The notes beneath the pieces are model-generated. The model ran no database searches. It was not told the DNA's origin and saw nothing but the letters and a program-made list of their open reading frames with translations. A stretch of DNA of 64,000 nucleotides, from NCBI RefSeq assembly GCF_022539665.2, contig NC_081340.1, positions 682,001 to 746,000 of the forward strand, given 5' to 3'. Each line of letters begins with the position of its first letter. The first letter of the stretch is position 1. This DNA is from Daphnia carinata (Eukaryota; Arthropoda; Branchiopoda; Diplostraca; Daphniidae). The position numbers and the translations under genes were made by a program. Shown here in pieces: positions 10,069-22,283 of the stretch.

Positions 10069-11761
10069 ACAAAGTACGCAGTTCACTGCTTCTTCACTGA
10101 CTTGCGCTAAGTCTTCAACATTTATTATCTTTGTTCGGGTGCTCTGCTGGGGGCATCTGCTATGTGCAGCTCTTTTCCGGGTTCGTACACCAGGTTAAAC
10201 TTATACGTCTTGAGCGTCAACCTCATGATCTGCAACCTTGGGCTGCACTATGTGATGGACTTGTTGAGGATGACCACCAGGGGTTTATGATCATTTACAA
10301 CTGTCACTTTTTGGTCATTCACATATTGGTGAAATCTTTGCAATCCAAATTGAATTGCTAGTAGTTCCTTTTCAATTCGTGCATACTACTACTGCGTGCT
10401 CGTCAAGGTGCAAGAGGCGAATTCAAATGGTTGTCCATTCTTCAACAAGACTGCCCCTACTCCCACAGGAGATGCGTCGACCGATATTGTAACTGGGATT
10501 TGAGGATTGAACAAGCCCAGACTTGGAAGGTTTGACACTGCTTCTTTTATGACTTCAAAGTCCATTTTACTGTTATTGTCCCACACCCACTCTGTGTCAC
10601 TTTTAAGTAAAACCCGCAGGGGAAAAGTCAGTTCAGAGAATTTTGAACAGAACTTGGCCAAATAGTTAATCATACCCAAGAAGCGTTGTACCCCCTGCCG
10701 ATTTTCATGTTGACGAAACGGCACAATTGCTTCTATCTTGTCAGGATCGGGCTTTAAGTACTGATTTCCAATAATATGTCCAATATACTTAATTTCCGAC
10801 TTCAAGAACGTGCACTTTTCTCTTTTCAGCTTTAAGTTCACTGATAGGCAACGTTCAAATAACGTGACCAGTCTAGTGTTGTGTTCTTGCAGCGTTGCAC
10901 TCCACACAAAAAATCGTCGAAGTACACTTCTACTCCCTCTAGGTCACCGAATAGGCTAACCATCAGTTTTTAATACGCTTCTGGACTTGAGGGCAACCCA
11001 AACGGTAGGCGCAAGAACTGATAACGTTCAAACGGCGTGGCCATAGTCCTCAAGAATGTTGATTTTTTAGTTAGCGGCACTTGAAGAAACCCGGACGTAG
11101 CATTAAGGGTTGAAAAAAAATTGGCCTGTCCAATTCTAGCAAATATTTCTTATGCTCACGGAACTTGGAAGTGCTGCCTCTTTATTGCTTTGTTCAGGTC
11201 TGGTGGATCTAAACACAACCTTACATCTCCATTCGGTTTCCGAACTACGAATATGGGAACAACCCACTCAGTTGGACCCACAACCTTTGCTACCAAGCCA
11301 AGTTTTTCCATCTCTTCTAATTTTTGTTGGACTACATCTCGAATGTTAAAGAGAAGTCACCTTACTGGGCGAACGACTGGGACCGCGCCCTCTTTGACTT
11401 GGTTGTCATGCTCACACAGCAGTTTGCCAATGCCCTTGAACAGACCGTCATATTTTTTTAACATTTCCTTTAGGTAAAGTTGCCCCATAGCATCCACTGG
11501 CTCCAAGAGATCTACTCTCTGCACAATGTTGAGGGCTTTGCACGACGGTAACCCCAGGATAGGCGGTTCAACCCCATCAACCACTACAAACGAAATACTA
11601 TGCTGCACACCTTTGTAATCAACTTTGAGCACTTGACTGCCCACGACGTTCACAGGTTGTCCATTATAGGCCGTTACCCGTGGTCCCGGCTTTAGCTGGC
11701 GATTCAGCACTTTATCATATACTGCTTTAGGCAAAACATTGCACTGAGCTCTAGTGTCCAC
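10060..11761 (-). pseudogene. Gypsy-type protease-RT-RNase H remnant
   Basis: Minus strand. 11761-11357 is the aspartic protease region, where DTGAQCN of the family reads DTRAQCN, followed by the linker with LGLPSCKAL. Reverse transcriptase follows through several frames between 11357 and 10389. It includes the YFDD active site near 10920-10909 and the thumb LKREKCTFLKSEIKYIGHIIG, then RNase H (VTISVDASPVGVGAVL; the NDHKPL segment near 10290). Coding-like sequence continues to about 10063 and stops at the junction with the BEL/Pao remnant. Integrase and the 3' LTR are missing. It is clearly dead, with frame changes and an altered protease site. Confidence 0.85.
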
Positions 11762-11890
11762 TTTAAACGAGACAACTTGTTCTTCAATCTTCAGTGATGT
11801 GACACGTGCCAGGTGTCTGCCATATCAGGCTGAGCCACAGATGACACACTAAAGTTTTTTAGTTCTTGCTAAGCGTTTAACACAGAGATG

Positions 11891-12727
11891 CTATTGTGAC
11901 TTGCGTTGGCCGAATTTTCCCAAGGCGAACTGGACCGACTGTTTTCTCCCCACTGTTGGCTTTTTTTCACACACTTTAGCGAAATGATTTACTTTTCCCC
12001 ACTTGGCGCCTTTTTTTCTATACGCCGGACACTTTTCTTTGGCATGCTTATTGCCACAGTAACGACACGAGCTCGGGTGCTGAAACTCTTTGTCTTGCTT
12101 ATCTTTAGTGTCGTACCGTCCTTCTTGGTTGGTTCTCCTTTTTTTGTTTACTGCATTGACCTCTAAATTACCCCCTGAAGCAAACTGCATCTGCTGGGCT
12201 AGACTCCTAGATGACTCCCGAGTTCGACAAATTTCAACTGCTTTCGCCAAATCCAAATTCGGTTCACACAACAACTGTTCACGTACCTCCTGATCCAAAA
12301 TTCCCATAACTATCAGGTCTCTGACCATACAATCTCTTTGTGTGTCATAATTATACGCCGTTATCAATATTTTCAAGTCTAGAAGAAACGAAACGAATGT
12401 TTCACACTCTTCCTGTTTCCCCGACAAGAACCGAAATCTTTCGTAAATTTCGTTGGCTTTAGGTTGGAAATGACTGTCAAACTGCTGCAATGCTGGCTTA
12501 ATTGTTTCCTTGTCTCCTGGCTCCTCGAACACAAACGACTCATATACCCTAGCACCTTTAGCTCCAAGACACGTGATAAGCACTCCCACTTGCACTATCT
12601 CTTCCTCCTTCTCTTTCTTGGTCGCCTTCAAGTATCATTCAAATTGTTTTCTCCAGGAAAACCATTGAGTCGCTTGCTTACCTTCAAAGTTAAACACTCC
12701 CGGTGGTCGTAGGCTGAAATCTACCAT
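11891..12727 (-). pseudogene. Gypsy gag of the same remnant
   Basis: The gag start is the ATG at 12727-12725 (MVDFSLRPPGVFNFEG). The segment FSWRKQFE is followed at once by a stop, after which the frame stays open from about 12631 to 11891. It carries an FRFLSGKQEECETFVSFLLDLK capsid segment and a zinc knuckle CRYCGNKHAKEKC (C-X2-C-X4-H-X4-C). A second knuckle has lost its first pair (KWGKVNHFAKVC). The order gag, protease, RT on this strand fits one element. The in-frame stop and the damaged second knuckle argue against function. Confidence 0.85.
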
Positions 12728-12860
12728 GACTGCTAAGATATATTGAGATTTACTTGTGACACCATGTAGTACTGGTCCGACACGCTGGAGTGCTTGGTTG
12801 AGACTGTGTATTAGCTCTAGGCCTAGCGGCCACTTTCTGCACTACATTATAACAGTATCA
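12728..12860 (-). mobile_element. Leader and partial LTR of the minus-strand Gypsy
   Basis: Directly upstream of the gag ATG on the minus strand are an A/T-rich leader and CTACATGGTGTCACAAG. The TGG there would be the expected start of a tRNA primer-binding site just after an LTR end in CA. The putative LTR tail continues to about 12860, where it gives way to the first exon of the plus-strand hAT. The rest of the LTR is absent. Confidence 0.4.
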
Positions 12861-12884
12861 ATTAGAAATTTCCTACATTTGGCA

Positions 12885-14770
12885 TGCCTCCAAAAAAATT
12901 AGTAAGTTTTTACAGATATTATTTTACAGGATATATATGTTTTCATTTCGTGTTTTCAGGAACGTGAAACGGAAGTTGCTAACGAGCGATTCTTCTGTTA
13001 AGAAAACTTGGAATTGGAACCAGAATCAGCTGCCCAGTTAAATGTGTCTGATGACCTACCAGGTAAGAAAGTAAATTTCTCTTCTTAAGTTATGTAAACT
13101 TTCATAAAATTATTAACTTAAAGTTTTGCCAAGCCTGTTCGTAGGATATTTTAAATTTTATATTAATAAATTGGTGGACCATGAAATTAATGTACGTTGT
13201 TCTTCTTTTAGAGGCTACAGAGTATGTTGCAGATGGAGATGTTTCTAATCTTTCCAGTTGTGAATAGGTGGCAGTTGTAAGCAACTATAGTGTCCTTGGT
13301 TCTCCAAAGTCATCGTTGCCATCATCAGTGTGCCGGTCAGGACAAATTACATTAAGTTATCCTATTATATTTCAAAAATGTTAAATAAGTTATATTAAAT
13401 TTCATTACGTAACGCAACATTTCGTTTCAGATGGCAAGAAAGATGTCCTGCTATATCCAGAATCCTTAATGATATATGTTCGACCTGGCAAAACCGACGG
13501 AAACTCCCGCTATTTATGCCTTATTGGTGATTGTAAAATAAAGGCCCGGTACCCCTCTGCCGCCAACAATCCCAGAGGAAATATCCGGAAACACATATCG
13601 GTAATACTTCTGGTTTCACTCATTCTTTTACTACAATAAGTATTACAGTGACTATGGGTTTAATTAACATTGGGCTTTCGTTTTTAGAAAATTCATAAGA
13701 AGGCAGACCTTGAAAACTTCAGCCAACTATGTTGCAATAGATCAGGCCCTTCAAGGAAATTTACGAAAAAAGCCAGAAATCCCCGAACAGCAGAACAACC
13801 CATCGAGTCAGCGCAGATATATTTATTTTTTGGCCATCAAAAAGTCCTCACACAAAGAACGTTGGACGGTTATATCGTGGTAAGTTTAGCTATTTTAGAG
13901 CGACAAATGTTCGATCTAAATATAACATTTTCTCATGAGGAATACCTTGCTGAAGCAGTCTTGCCTGTCTATCACACAGAGTGACCAGAATTCCAAAAAT
14001 TCGTCTGTAGACTTTGTCCTCGATTGAAGATTAAGTCTCGAGGATACTACTGGAAAATAATATCAACATCTTTTGAAAAGAAAAAGTCGTGTTAAAAGAA
14101 AAGCTAGCGTGAGCAAAATGGGTTTGCACAATTTCTGACTGTTTTTCTACAAGGCGGAAGAATTCTCATGGAATGACTGTACACTGGATAACTGCAGATC
14201 GTAAACGAGCGTCGTATTGCCTCACCATTCGCCGTGTTAACGGAAAGTGTGACTGTGAAGTTCTTGCAAAACGTATAGTCAATTCACGAAGAGTTCGATG
14301 TAATTTCGAAAGTCGTGGCCACGAACACCGATAGTGGAAGTAACTTTGTTAAAGCCTTTCGTCTTTTCTCTTCCCCGCTGAAGTCAATGGAAGATAAACA
14401 GCTCGCTCCGAGTGTGACCAATGCAGAACAACTGAATTTTTCTACTACTTCGGTTAGCCAGTTTCCGTTACTTCATGAACGTCGATAAGAGATATACCTA
14501 GGAGAAAATGATACTTCCATGTTAAGCTACCTGGATGAGATCGAATCAGATTTTGCAGAGAGCGACGCCGAAAAGAGCATTGATCCAACATCATGCGCAC
14601 TTTAAATTTCTGAGGAAGAGGAGTATCCCGAGTTTTCCCCTGTACTATTGCATCCAAAATTCAAATTGGATTGGTTAGATGATTCGGAAAAATCATCTGC
14701 TATAAAAAAAACTTGAGGAGAACTATCAAGGTTTCGTTCAAGAATTAGCTTCGGGAACAAGCGGTCACAG
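12885..14770 (+). pseudogene. Intron-containing hAT transposase pseudogene
   Basis: The start MPPKKL (ATG at about 12885) is followed by GTAAGT. Further exon-like blocks with good splice borders begin after CAG near 12960, TAG near 13211, CAG near 13430 (BED finger region RYLCLIGDCKIKARYPSAANN, donor near 13600) and TAG near 13687 (SRKFTKKARNPRTAEQP). Later blocks read AVLPVYHTE, PEFQKFVCRLCPRL, GMTVHW and VVATNTDSGSNFVKAFRLF, in hAT order. Near 14640 comes LLHPKFKLDWLDDSEK. There are stops in several exons and at least three frame breaks. It is a cousin of the hAT pieces at 1511-2695 and 45322-46640. It ends at the dispersed repeat beginning at 14771. Confidence 0.75.
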
Positions 14771-15068
14771 GTACAGTATTCTGCACAAAAAGAAGAACAC
14801 CCGATTTTATTTTTAAAAGCCATCTATGGGCAAAATATATTAATTATTGACCTCTTTTAAATAGGGTTAGGGCGGGTTTGGCGCAAAAACGCTATAAGTT
14901 GGGAAGGGTAGTTTTAAGTCCAGACACCTTTTGCTAATGCCTCAGGTGTTACGAAAAATGTCTGGAAAAAGTAGTCTAGTCTTTTTTTGTTAGACCCCAA
15001 CCCCCATGCCCCAGGCTAAGATGACAAATATCTAATGAAAAAAATATTATCCTCAGTCACCCACTTTG
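14771..15068 (-). repeat. Dispersed ~295-bp repeat, copy A
   Basis: This block is nearly identical, in opposite orientation, to 41673-41966. Read on the minus strand it starts CAAAGTGGGTGACTGAGG, contains GCCTGGGGCAT, TTTTTCCAGACATTTTTCG and CCCGCCCTAACCCTATTT, and ends near GTAC at 14771. It has no open frame. Its right edge replaces the 3' end of the BEL integrase at 15053-17323, giving that frame an alien final KVGD and stop. It therefore sits on, or was joined to, the BEL element after that element's insertion. Confidence 0.85.
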
Positions 15069-17326
15069 TTCAACGGCGACTTTACAGCACGGGAAAAATT
15101 TCGTCGATTCTGAACAAGGTCGTTTAATTCTCTTTCTGCCCCGACAAAGTTCGTTCCATTGTCGGAGTGTACGGACGCTGGCTTACCAAACAAGCCGATG
15201 AAACGCCTGAAAACGAGCAAAAAATCCTCTGACGAAAGTGACTCCGCCAACTCCAAATGCACAGCACGGGTCACCAAGCACGTAAAAAGCGCACCGTATC
15301 TTTTGAGGACTCTATTTCGACCCGGACTTGTTTTCAGAGGGCCGAAATAGTCCACGGCTGTATGAGTGAAAGGTGGCGAAAAAGAATTAAGTCGAAATGC
15401 CGGTAAGTCACCCATCATTTGGGCCGCGGGTACCGCTCTCTCCCTGATGCAAGACGGACAAAGCCTACGGATCTTCTTGGCCACTTCCCTCCCCCGGATG
15501 ATCCAAAAATGTTGGCAAAGCTTGGCAAACAAATAATCTGTGCCGGCATGATGCATTTCTTCATGTACAATTTTGACTATCTTCTCGGTTAATGGATGTT
15601 TGTTCGGCAGCAAAGGAGGATGTCGATTATCGTACGGCAATTTGGATCGTTCGATTCGTCCTCCTAAACGCAGTAAACCGTCTTCTCCAATGGTTGGACT
15701 GAGAGATAGAAGATGTGAAGCGGATGGCAGAGGTTTTCCTCGTTGAAGCGACTGGATCTCGTCGAAGAAAGCTTCCATCTGACATCTCTTGACCAGCTCT
15801 AATGCGTCACCTTCTAACTTTAAAAAGGAAGAGAGGTTAGTCTTATCTAGTTGGAATTCCGACCAGTCAAATGGATCCGAAGCTGCTCGAACATGGTACT
15901 GCTTGATGTGCTTCAGTTCCAGCGTTGCGGCCATCCATGGCAGATCTTGAGGCCACTCCGACTCAGCTTTAAAGAGGACTTCTGGGCCGTCTTGCCAGCT
16001 TTTGGGAAACACTCTGTCACCTATGGAACAGCGTGGGGTGGCGTCCGCTGGATTCTGGCGTCCGGGGACGAAGCGCCATTCTTCTGTCTCGGTTAGAGTT
16101 TGAATTTCGCCGATCCGATTAGAAACGAAAACCTGGTAAAAAGATGCAGTGGCTCTAATCCAGTTACGCACGGTGCTGCTGTCTGTCCAGAAGAATCGTC
16201 GCTGGATCGGATGTGTTAGGGAGCTGTGAATGGCTGCGGCGATCCGGGAGCTAAGCAGGGCAACGTTCAATTCCAGCATTGGTACCGACAGCGTCTTTTT
16301 AGGCGCGAGTTTACTGCTGGCTTTTACCATCCGTACTTGGACACTTCCAGAACGATAAGCGTTGCGGAGATACACCACCGCCGCGTACGCTTCTTCGGGA
16401 GCGTCTCCGAAAACGTGCAGCTGGGAATTTCCGATTTCAGATTGTTCAGAAAATAAACAACGGGGAATGGAGACCCGAACGAGCTCTCGAAGGCTGGTAA
16501 ACCAGGAATCCCACCAAGCTCGATCATTTTCATCCACGGGATCAGACCAATTCAATCCTTTAATTCCGAGTTCTTGCAACCGAATCTTGGCCTTTACGAC
16601 AAATGGTGCAGCTATTCCTAGCGGATCGAACACGGAAGCAACTTTACTAGTGAGGCTGATCCTAGTATATTCCTCGTCTTGCGGGCAGTTGACTCGAAAA
16701 CCCAGCGTATCGTCCCGAAAGTTCCAAACCACTCCCAGCACTTTCTCACTCCCACTATCCGCCAGCTGTAAATCTGACGGCGGACATACTGATGGCCCAT
16801 CTCTTCCGTGCATCTCCCGAACGAAATCGACAGAGTTGGAGATCCACTTCTGAAAATGTAAATCAGCTGCAGCCAATGCTTTTCTTACGGTTGCGGCCTC
16901 CTTTACCGCTTCGTCGACCGTTGTGGCTGATCCCAAATAATCGTCGACGTACATCTTCGTCTTGACAGCGTTGGCGATTTCTTCTCCCACCTCTGCATCC
17001 ATAGCGGCCCATCGAGTGGTGTGGATGGCGATAAATGGAGAACAGGTCGCACCGAAGGGTAAGCGATTCATCCGGCATACTAGAGTTTTGGAAGCCGCAG
17101 GATCCTGCCACAGAAAGCAAGCTGCTTCCTCTTCGGAATGTATGGAGGCATAGCCCTTGTCGATCGTCTTCTTCATAGCAACTCGATAGTCGGTTTCGAA
17201 TGCTGGATCTCTGTCGAACCGCTTTAGAAGACCCCGAAGACGCTGTTGGGCCATCAAACGATTGCAGACGAGGTTTGGTTCCCCTGTCCGCCAAGTGATA
17301 GGAACCTCATATCCTAGCTCCAATTT
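15053..17326 (-). pseudogene. BEL pol: partial RT, RNase H, truncated integrase
   Basis: Minus-strand frame of about 757 codons. It continues in the same frame behind a TGA that closes gag-protease (17329-17327), so gag and pol were one ORF. It has an RT N-terminus (RLRGLLKRFDRDPAFETDYR), then a jump from YASIHSEEE straight to AACFLWQDP. The segment normally carrying the first catalytic Asp motif is missing, although FGATCSPF and YVDD remain. RNase H begins LHVFGDAPEEAYAAVVY. The integrase zinc part is HEEMHHAGTDYLFAKL with CPSC, and its core has AVDYFGP and HSDNGTNF. It is cut before the third catalytic residue by the repeat at 15068. Confidence 0.9.
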
Positions 17327-19627
17327 TCAGGTCCCAGCTTCCAAAATGGCAATGGCTTGTCGTTCGTCTGCGGACACGCCTACCAACTTGCATTCCGTCC
17401 CGAAGTTTTCGGTATCACAAAACTGGCGAAATGCCACTGTTAACTCTTCAAGGTATGTAGAGCTAGTGATCTTGTGCGTGCGCACAGCAGCAATGATGGC
17501 GTCATTTTGAACGACGCCTCGAATAAGCCAACCCAGACGACTCCTGGTGGCGGTAGGCTCATAATCTTGGCCGACCCTAGATTCGAGAGGAACCAAAAGA
17601 TGAGAGTAATCGGTGCCAATTAGAATGTCTACTCTCCCGCCAGACTTCGTGACTGGAAGATCTGCAAGATGCGCCCAGCGCAACTTAAGAGTCGCCCAAT
17701 CTGTTACAGGGGTAGCGCTGGCGACGTTGGGAAGAGTGGAGCAAGAGAGATTCAGTATCTCGCCGGAATCGGTGCTGATCTGGAAATTCAAGCGGTTAGA
17801 TGCATAGCGATTCACTACACTTCCGGCGCCGTCCACGGTTAGGATTTGACGGACCCCAACGATCTTGAGAATCTTCGCGAATCCCTGTCGCATCAATGTA
17901 GAGTCACTGCCTTCATCGATGAACACATTGGCCATCACTGCGTTTCCGTCGCGGTCCAAGATCTTGAGCCACATCATACCCATGGCTACTCTGCAAGGTC
18001 TTTGCCTTCCTGTTTGCACCATGGTCGTTCTGGATGACTCTGCTTGCGGGTTACTAGATCCTCTGGAGGAGTCGTGGAGGAGCCCGTGTTTGGCACAAAA
18101 AGCCACTCTTTCTCCCACTGCCAACGATTTGAAGTCTCCATAGTTTTCCAGCTTGTGGTCGCTTTCACATTTAAAGCAGAAAAGACTGGAAGCGCCTTTA
18201 AAGGGAGAAGAAGGGTAATCCGGTTTCCGGTTGGAGGAGGTTTGATGACTGCGGGCTTGATGACGACTACCGGACATGGGTACAGAGCTATGAAGCTGCT
18301 CTGCTGCGATGCTGTAGGCATTCTGATAAGCCGCTGCTCTTTGACTCAACCAGGTGCCGAAGATGTCCAGATTCCTTGTTTCCAATCCTCCCAGCCGTCC
18401 GTCGTTCCATGCTAATCTATCTGGAAGTTGGAGACGCAGACAAACTTTCTCAATCAGGTCCGGTGCATAGGTCTCTCCAATCCTGCTGAGCTCAAACAAA
18501 TGCGACCTCATCTTCTCAGCGAAACGTTTGAATCCGATTGTGTCGTTCTTCAATTCCAACCTGTCAATCGCCTGGAGGTGTGCGGCTCTCATCACATCTC
18601 GACGACCGCAAGATTGCTTTAGGCGACGCAGTGCTTCCATATAGGCGGCTTCACCGCCTCCTAGTCCGTGAACTAGGTCAGAAAAATCGCCTTTCAGATA
18701 GCGTTTGAGCAAGGCAAGCTTTTCTCCGGCGGTTTTCCTGGTATCGTGGACGAGGGCGCGAAACAAATCTATCCACTCGAACCAATCGAGAGCTCTGCCG
18801 GTGCAGTTTTCAAGCTCTGTTCTCACCGACGAACTGCAAGGAGGTCCACTGTTCGGCTTCAGACGCCCGGCGGCATAATGGTCAATCCAATTGTCTGGTG
18901 CTGCTTGAGAATCCAATGAACTCAGGTGACGTTGTTGCTGCACCCAGTTGGACGCGAGGGAGGTGAATGGAACACCGGCTTGGCTAACCGAGGTGCAGCG
19001 ATCTTCTTCCAGACTCAATTGTCGCAGAGCTTGTTGAGCCTCTTCTGCTGCAATGCGGGCGACATCAGCTTGGCTGGAAGCTTCTTCGGCTTGCTGACGA
19101 GCTTCTTCTCCTTGACGATGCGCGACATCTGCTCTCTGCCTGGCGGCTCTGAGGTTTTCGGTCAGACGGGCTGCGTCTGATACAGGGGCAGACTGAGCTG
19201 GGCGAGATGAAGCCTCAATAACTACCGAAGGAGGCTCTCCTACTCTTGAGGCTAGATGATCTTCGGCCGTCTCAACGACTTCGCCAGCGAGCTGGATATA
19301 TCTTAGATGCATGCTGTCCTGTCTGTCGTTTTCGGCCTGGTCTTCAACCGTCATTAAATCAGAATGAAGCTGGTTTGCTCTTGCCAGCAAACTGTCGAGA
19401 TGTCGCATCAGCGCTGAGATGGCACCTCGCGATCCATGGGAGCAAATGAGGGTGTCAATTTGGCGCGTAGTAGTCGTAAGTTGATGTCGAACCACCTTCC
19501 GCTGTCTTTTCCAGGTATCGATGGTAGCTGGATCCCCTTCCACATCTCTTCTCACGGCTGAGTCTCCACCAATGGCTCCATCATTGAGCCCCAATTCATC
19601 CATCTTGCTCAAGGTTGCGTCTTGCAA
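17327..19627 (-). pseudogene. BEL gag-protease (DUF1759/DUF1758 type)
   Basis: Frame of 766 codons from ATG 19627 to TGA 17329-17327. The N-terminal third is Ala/Glu/Gln-rich with a coiled-coil pattern. A DUF1759-like capsid region lies around residues 265-460 (LDWFEWIDLFRALVHD). A zinc knuckle near residue 500 starts CFKCESDHKLENYGD and has Tyr where the last Cys is expected. The DUF1758-like protease follows with VFIDEGSDSTLMRQGF and an LIGTDYSHLL segment. The frame is long and intact apart from the TGA to pol, which suggests a younger insertion than its neighbours. Confidence 0.9.
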
Positions 19628-20394
19628 AGTAGCAACAGCAAGAAGTCAATACTTCTTAGTACAATCACGGTTTGTGAAATCTGAAAGGCAACCAGCTCTA
19701 GGTTGCTGGTAGGAATACGACGAACTTCCGCTGATGAGCTCCGGTTCGAAGGACCAATATGTTTCGTAGCTCGAAATAAGGGAACTCAGAAGTTGTAGAG
19801 TTGCGACTTCGCTGTTGTATGCAGCGACTGGAATTGCCTTTTATTAGTAACCAGTCTTTGCAAGTGTGTATCAGCGTGTGGTGTCTGTAATCACAATTAA
19901 GGTTAAGGAAAGCTAGGCATGCAACATATACAAAAAATACCTGAGATGGCACGAGAGACAGTGTTTTGCCACTCAAACTAAGGGATCACACAACACAAGT
20001 TACCTGCAATTTAGTTTACGGCGGTCTGGAATGGACCCACATGTAAAATAGGACAATTAGATAAGGAGAAAAGAGACAGAAAATAGAATTTACCTGAAGG
20101 AATAGATTCACTAACGATAAACACAGTGATTACTTCAATGACAAATGGTACAGCAGACGAAAAGTTGCAAGAGGAAGGCAAATATAGGAAAACAGAAAGG
20201 CGCCAAAACTATACGATTAATTAACACGCGTTGCCAGATATTATAGGCTGCAGCGCTACATTTGCGCCGTAACACAAAGCGTAAGTCCCAATAAAACTGC
20301 GATAGCTGAAATATTGATTGACGCAATCTATCGACAAATTTTCTTAGAAATAAATTTTACTCCTAGATGGCGTTTAGAAAGTAAAAGTAACGCG
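19628..20394 (-). other. Upstream region of the minus-strand BEL (leader/LTR not resolved)
   Basis: By position this should hold the BEL leader, primer-binding site and 5' LTR. I see no second LTR to align it with, because the 3' end of the element is lost, so LTR borders cannot be fixed. No open frame here has recognisable content. A CTAGATGGCG phrase near 20362 resembles the CTCF-like boxes at 7440-7775, but it is single. Confidence 0.4.
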
Positions 20395-20506
20395 TATCGG
20401 TAACGCGTGCGATACTTGAAAGTAGTATCGCGATAGATTTTTGGAAAATTGAAGTGTTGGTTCCGCGATACCGATACTTCTTCAAAGTATCGCTTCCAGC
20501 CCTGCC
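20395..20506 (-). repeat. hAT-like terminus with GTATCG subterminal repeats
   Basis: Read on the minus strand, CAGGGCTGGAAGCGATACTT begins at 20506, a common form of hAT terminal repeat. GTATCG/CGATAC phrases recur to about 20395. Immediately to the right the BEL/Pao coding sequence resumes, so 20506/20507 looks like an insertion edge. No opposite end with CCAGCCCTG in matching orientation was found upstream, so the element is incomplete or its partner is diverged. Confidence 0.4.
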
Positions 20507-20507
20507 T

Positions 20508-21640
20508 AGACTACAAGGGACTTCATACTTACATTATCCTGTCATCCAACAGGATAAAACAACAACAAAAATGCGACCGGTCTTTGACGGAGCGGCTAAA
20601 TCCAAATTTGGACCAAGTTTCAAAGACGTTCTGGAAACCGGCCCAAACCTGAATCCCGATCTGCTAGCCGTTCTAATGCGATTCCGATTAAATCGAATCG
20701 AATTTTTAAATGTCTGCTTATATGAGCAGTTAGTTGCGTACAAATGGAAACGAGTTCCATTTGGATTCAGTTCTAGTTCATTCTTGCTACGAGTTACTCT
20801 CAACAAGCACTTGGATGGCATGGAGCCACTGCACTCTACAATACTGTACACTACAGTGAACCAGCTAAAGGAACAAATTTACGTCGACGACTACCTTGGT
20901 GGCGCCAACAAAATCTCCACAGCAGAAACTAGGATTCAGGAAACCAACTCCACCTTCCAGAAGGCTAAACTCAACATGCGAAGTTGGGTGACAAACGACG
21001 AAACACTTCGCAAATTTCTCAGTGAGAAGAGTCTCATTAACCCCATTGTAAAAATTTTCACTCAGTAGGTGGAAGAAGGCCAACAAAACGTCCTAGGTAT
21101 TCGATGGGATACCGAATCAGTCACCTTCCAATTCGAACCCACACCTATCACTGAAGCCGCAATGGAATTGAGGGACCTAGTGACCAAAAGAATACCCTAA
21201 GGATATCAGCAAGAGTGTTCGATCTCATTGGGTTCTTAGCACCCACTACACTCCTGCTAAAAATTATCCACAAAAACTTTGGGAAGCCGAAATTGACTGG
21301 GATGTCGAAGCGCAACCTGAAATATGACAAACATGATATCTAACTGGGTTGAACGAGTTCACCAAATTAAAAATCCCTCGTTGAATAGGCTACTCAAAAA
21401 CTGCCGTACAATCGGAGGAAATTCATATCTTCGGAGATGCGTCTGTGGCAGCTTACGGAGCCGTTGCTTACGATAGTCTACAAGCAAACAACAACGAAAT
21501 CAGTATCCACTTTCTCGCTAGCAAGACGAAAGTTGCCTCTCCTAAAGAAAAAAACCACCTTACCAAGATTGGAATTATTGGGTCGGAATTAGCCGCACTG
21601 TTGCAAAATGTCCAAATGATAACGCTTTGCCCTTGAGCGT
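20508..21640 (+). pseudogene. BEL/Pao reverse transcriptase and RNase H remnant (3' part of split element)
   Basis: From about 20520 the plus strand reads GTSYLHYPVIQQDKTTTK, then MRPVFDGAAKSKFGPSFKDV (RT), VPFGFSSSSFLL and the active site IYVDDYLGGA near 20880, up to a stop at 21068. After this, in broken frames, come VLGIRWDTESVTFQFEP and the RNase H start HIFGDASVAAYGAVAYDS at about 21430-21600. A plus-strand BEL protease ends near 10060, and the segment missing between the two is only about 80-100 residues. I infer one element interrupted by the material at 10060-20506. Several stops and frame changes disable it. Confidence 0.8.
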
Positions 21641-22283
21641 TTTGTCTTCTTGTTAGCCGCGGGCTAGTTTGTATCCCTGTTTTCCTAACCACCTGTTTTA
21701 ACCCCCTGTTTTTTAGATGAATATGACGCGTTCGAGGTGATTGTGACGAGACGCGTTGAGAGACGAACGTTGAACGTCGTTACGCAAGGCCTAGATACAG
21801 AAATTTCAACGTGTTCGTTGTTTTGCGTTTATTTTTTAAGACTTTTCCGCAACAGCGTGGCTAATAGCTAAAGCAGAAGATCGAGCAGCAAAGCACACTA
21901 TTTTTCAAAAAAAACGTAGAGTAGACGGCACGTCTGATCAGTGGTACCACCCCGGTCCAACAGGAGGGGACCAACCATAAACACACACTGAAAAGGAATG
22001 AGATTGAAACAGGCAAATACAACGCAAACATTTTAACAAATACATCGCGAAATGCGAACGATGACATTTTCTGGGCGTCGGACAAGGCTGCTCAGCCCTC
22101 CTCCTATGTTTTACTTGGAAGTCCTCCATCGTAAATTACCTTTTGTAAATTAAGCCCCGCCCTAGACCTATCGGCCATCTCTCTGCAGAGGGCAAGAGGC
22201 AGTTAGGTAGAAAAACACTCCGCAGAGTTAACGAAAGTAAGAAGTTAAGTACCGCAAGTAGCCAGTATTATCCCGTGAAATCT
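21641..22283. other. No gene supported; contains second copy of a dispersed repeat
   Basis: Open frames here are short and featureless. 22110-22235 matches 5990-6120 (GTAAATTAAGCCCC, CCTATCGGCC, GGCAGTTAG). Nothing else recognisable. Confidence 0.5.

Noticed and set aside
15159-19712. Numerous plus-strand frames opposite the minus-strand BEL
   Set aside because: All are shadows of the BEL gag-pol frames.
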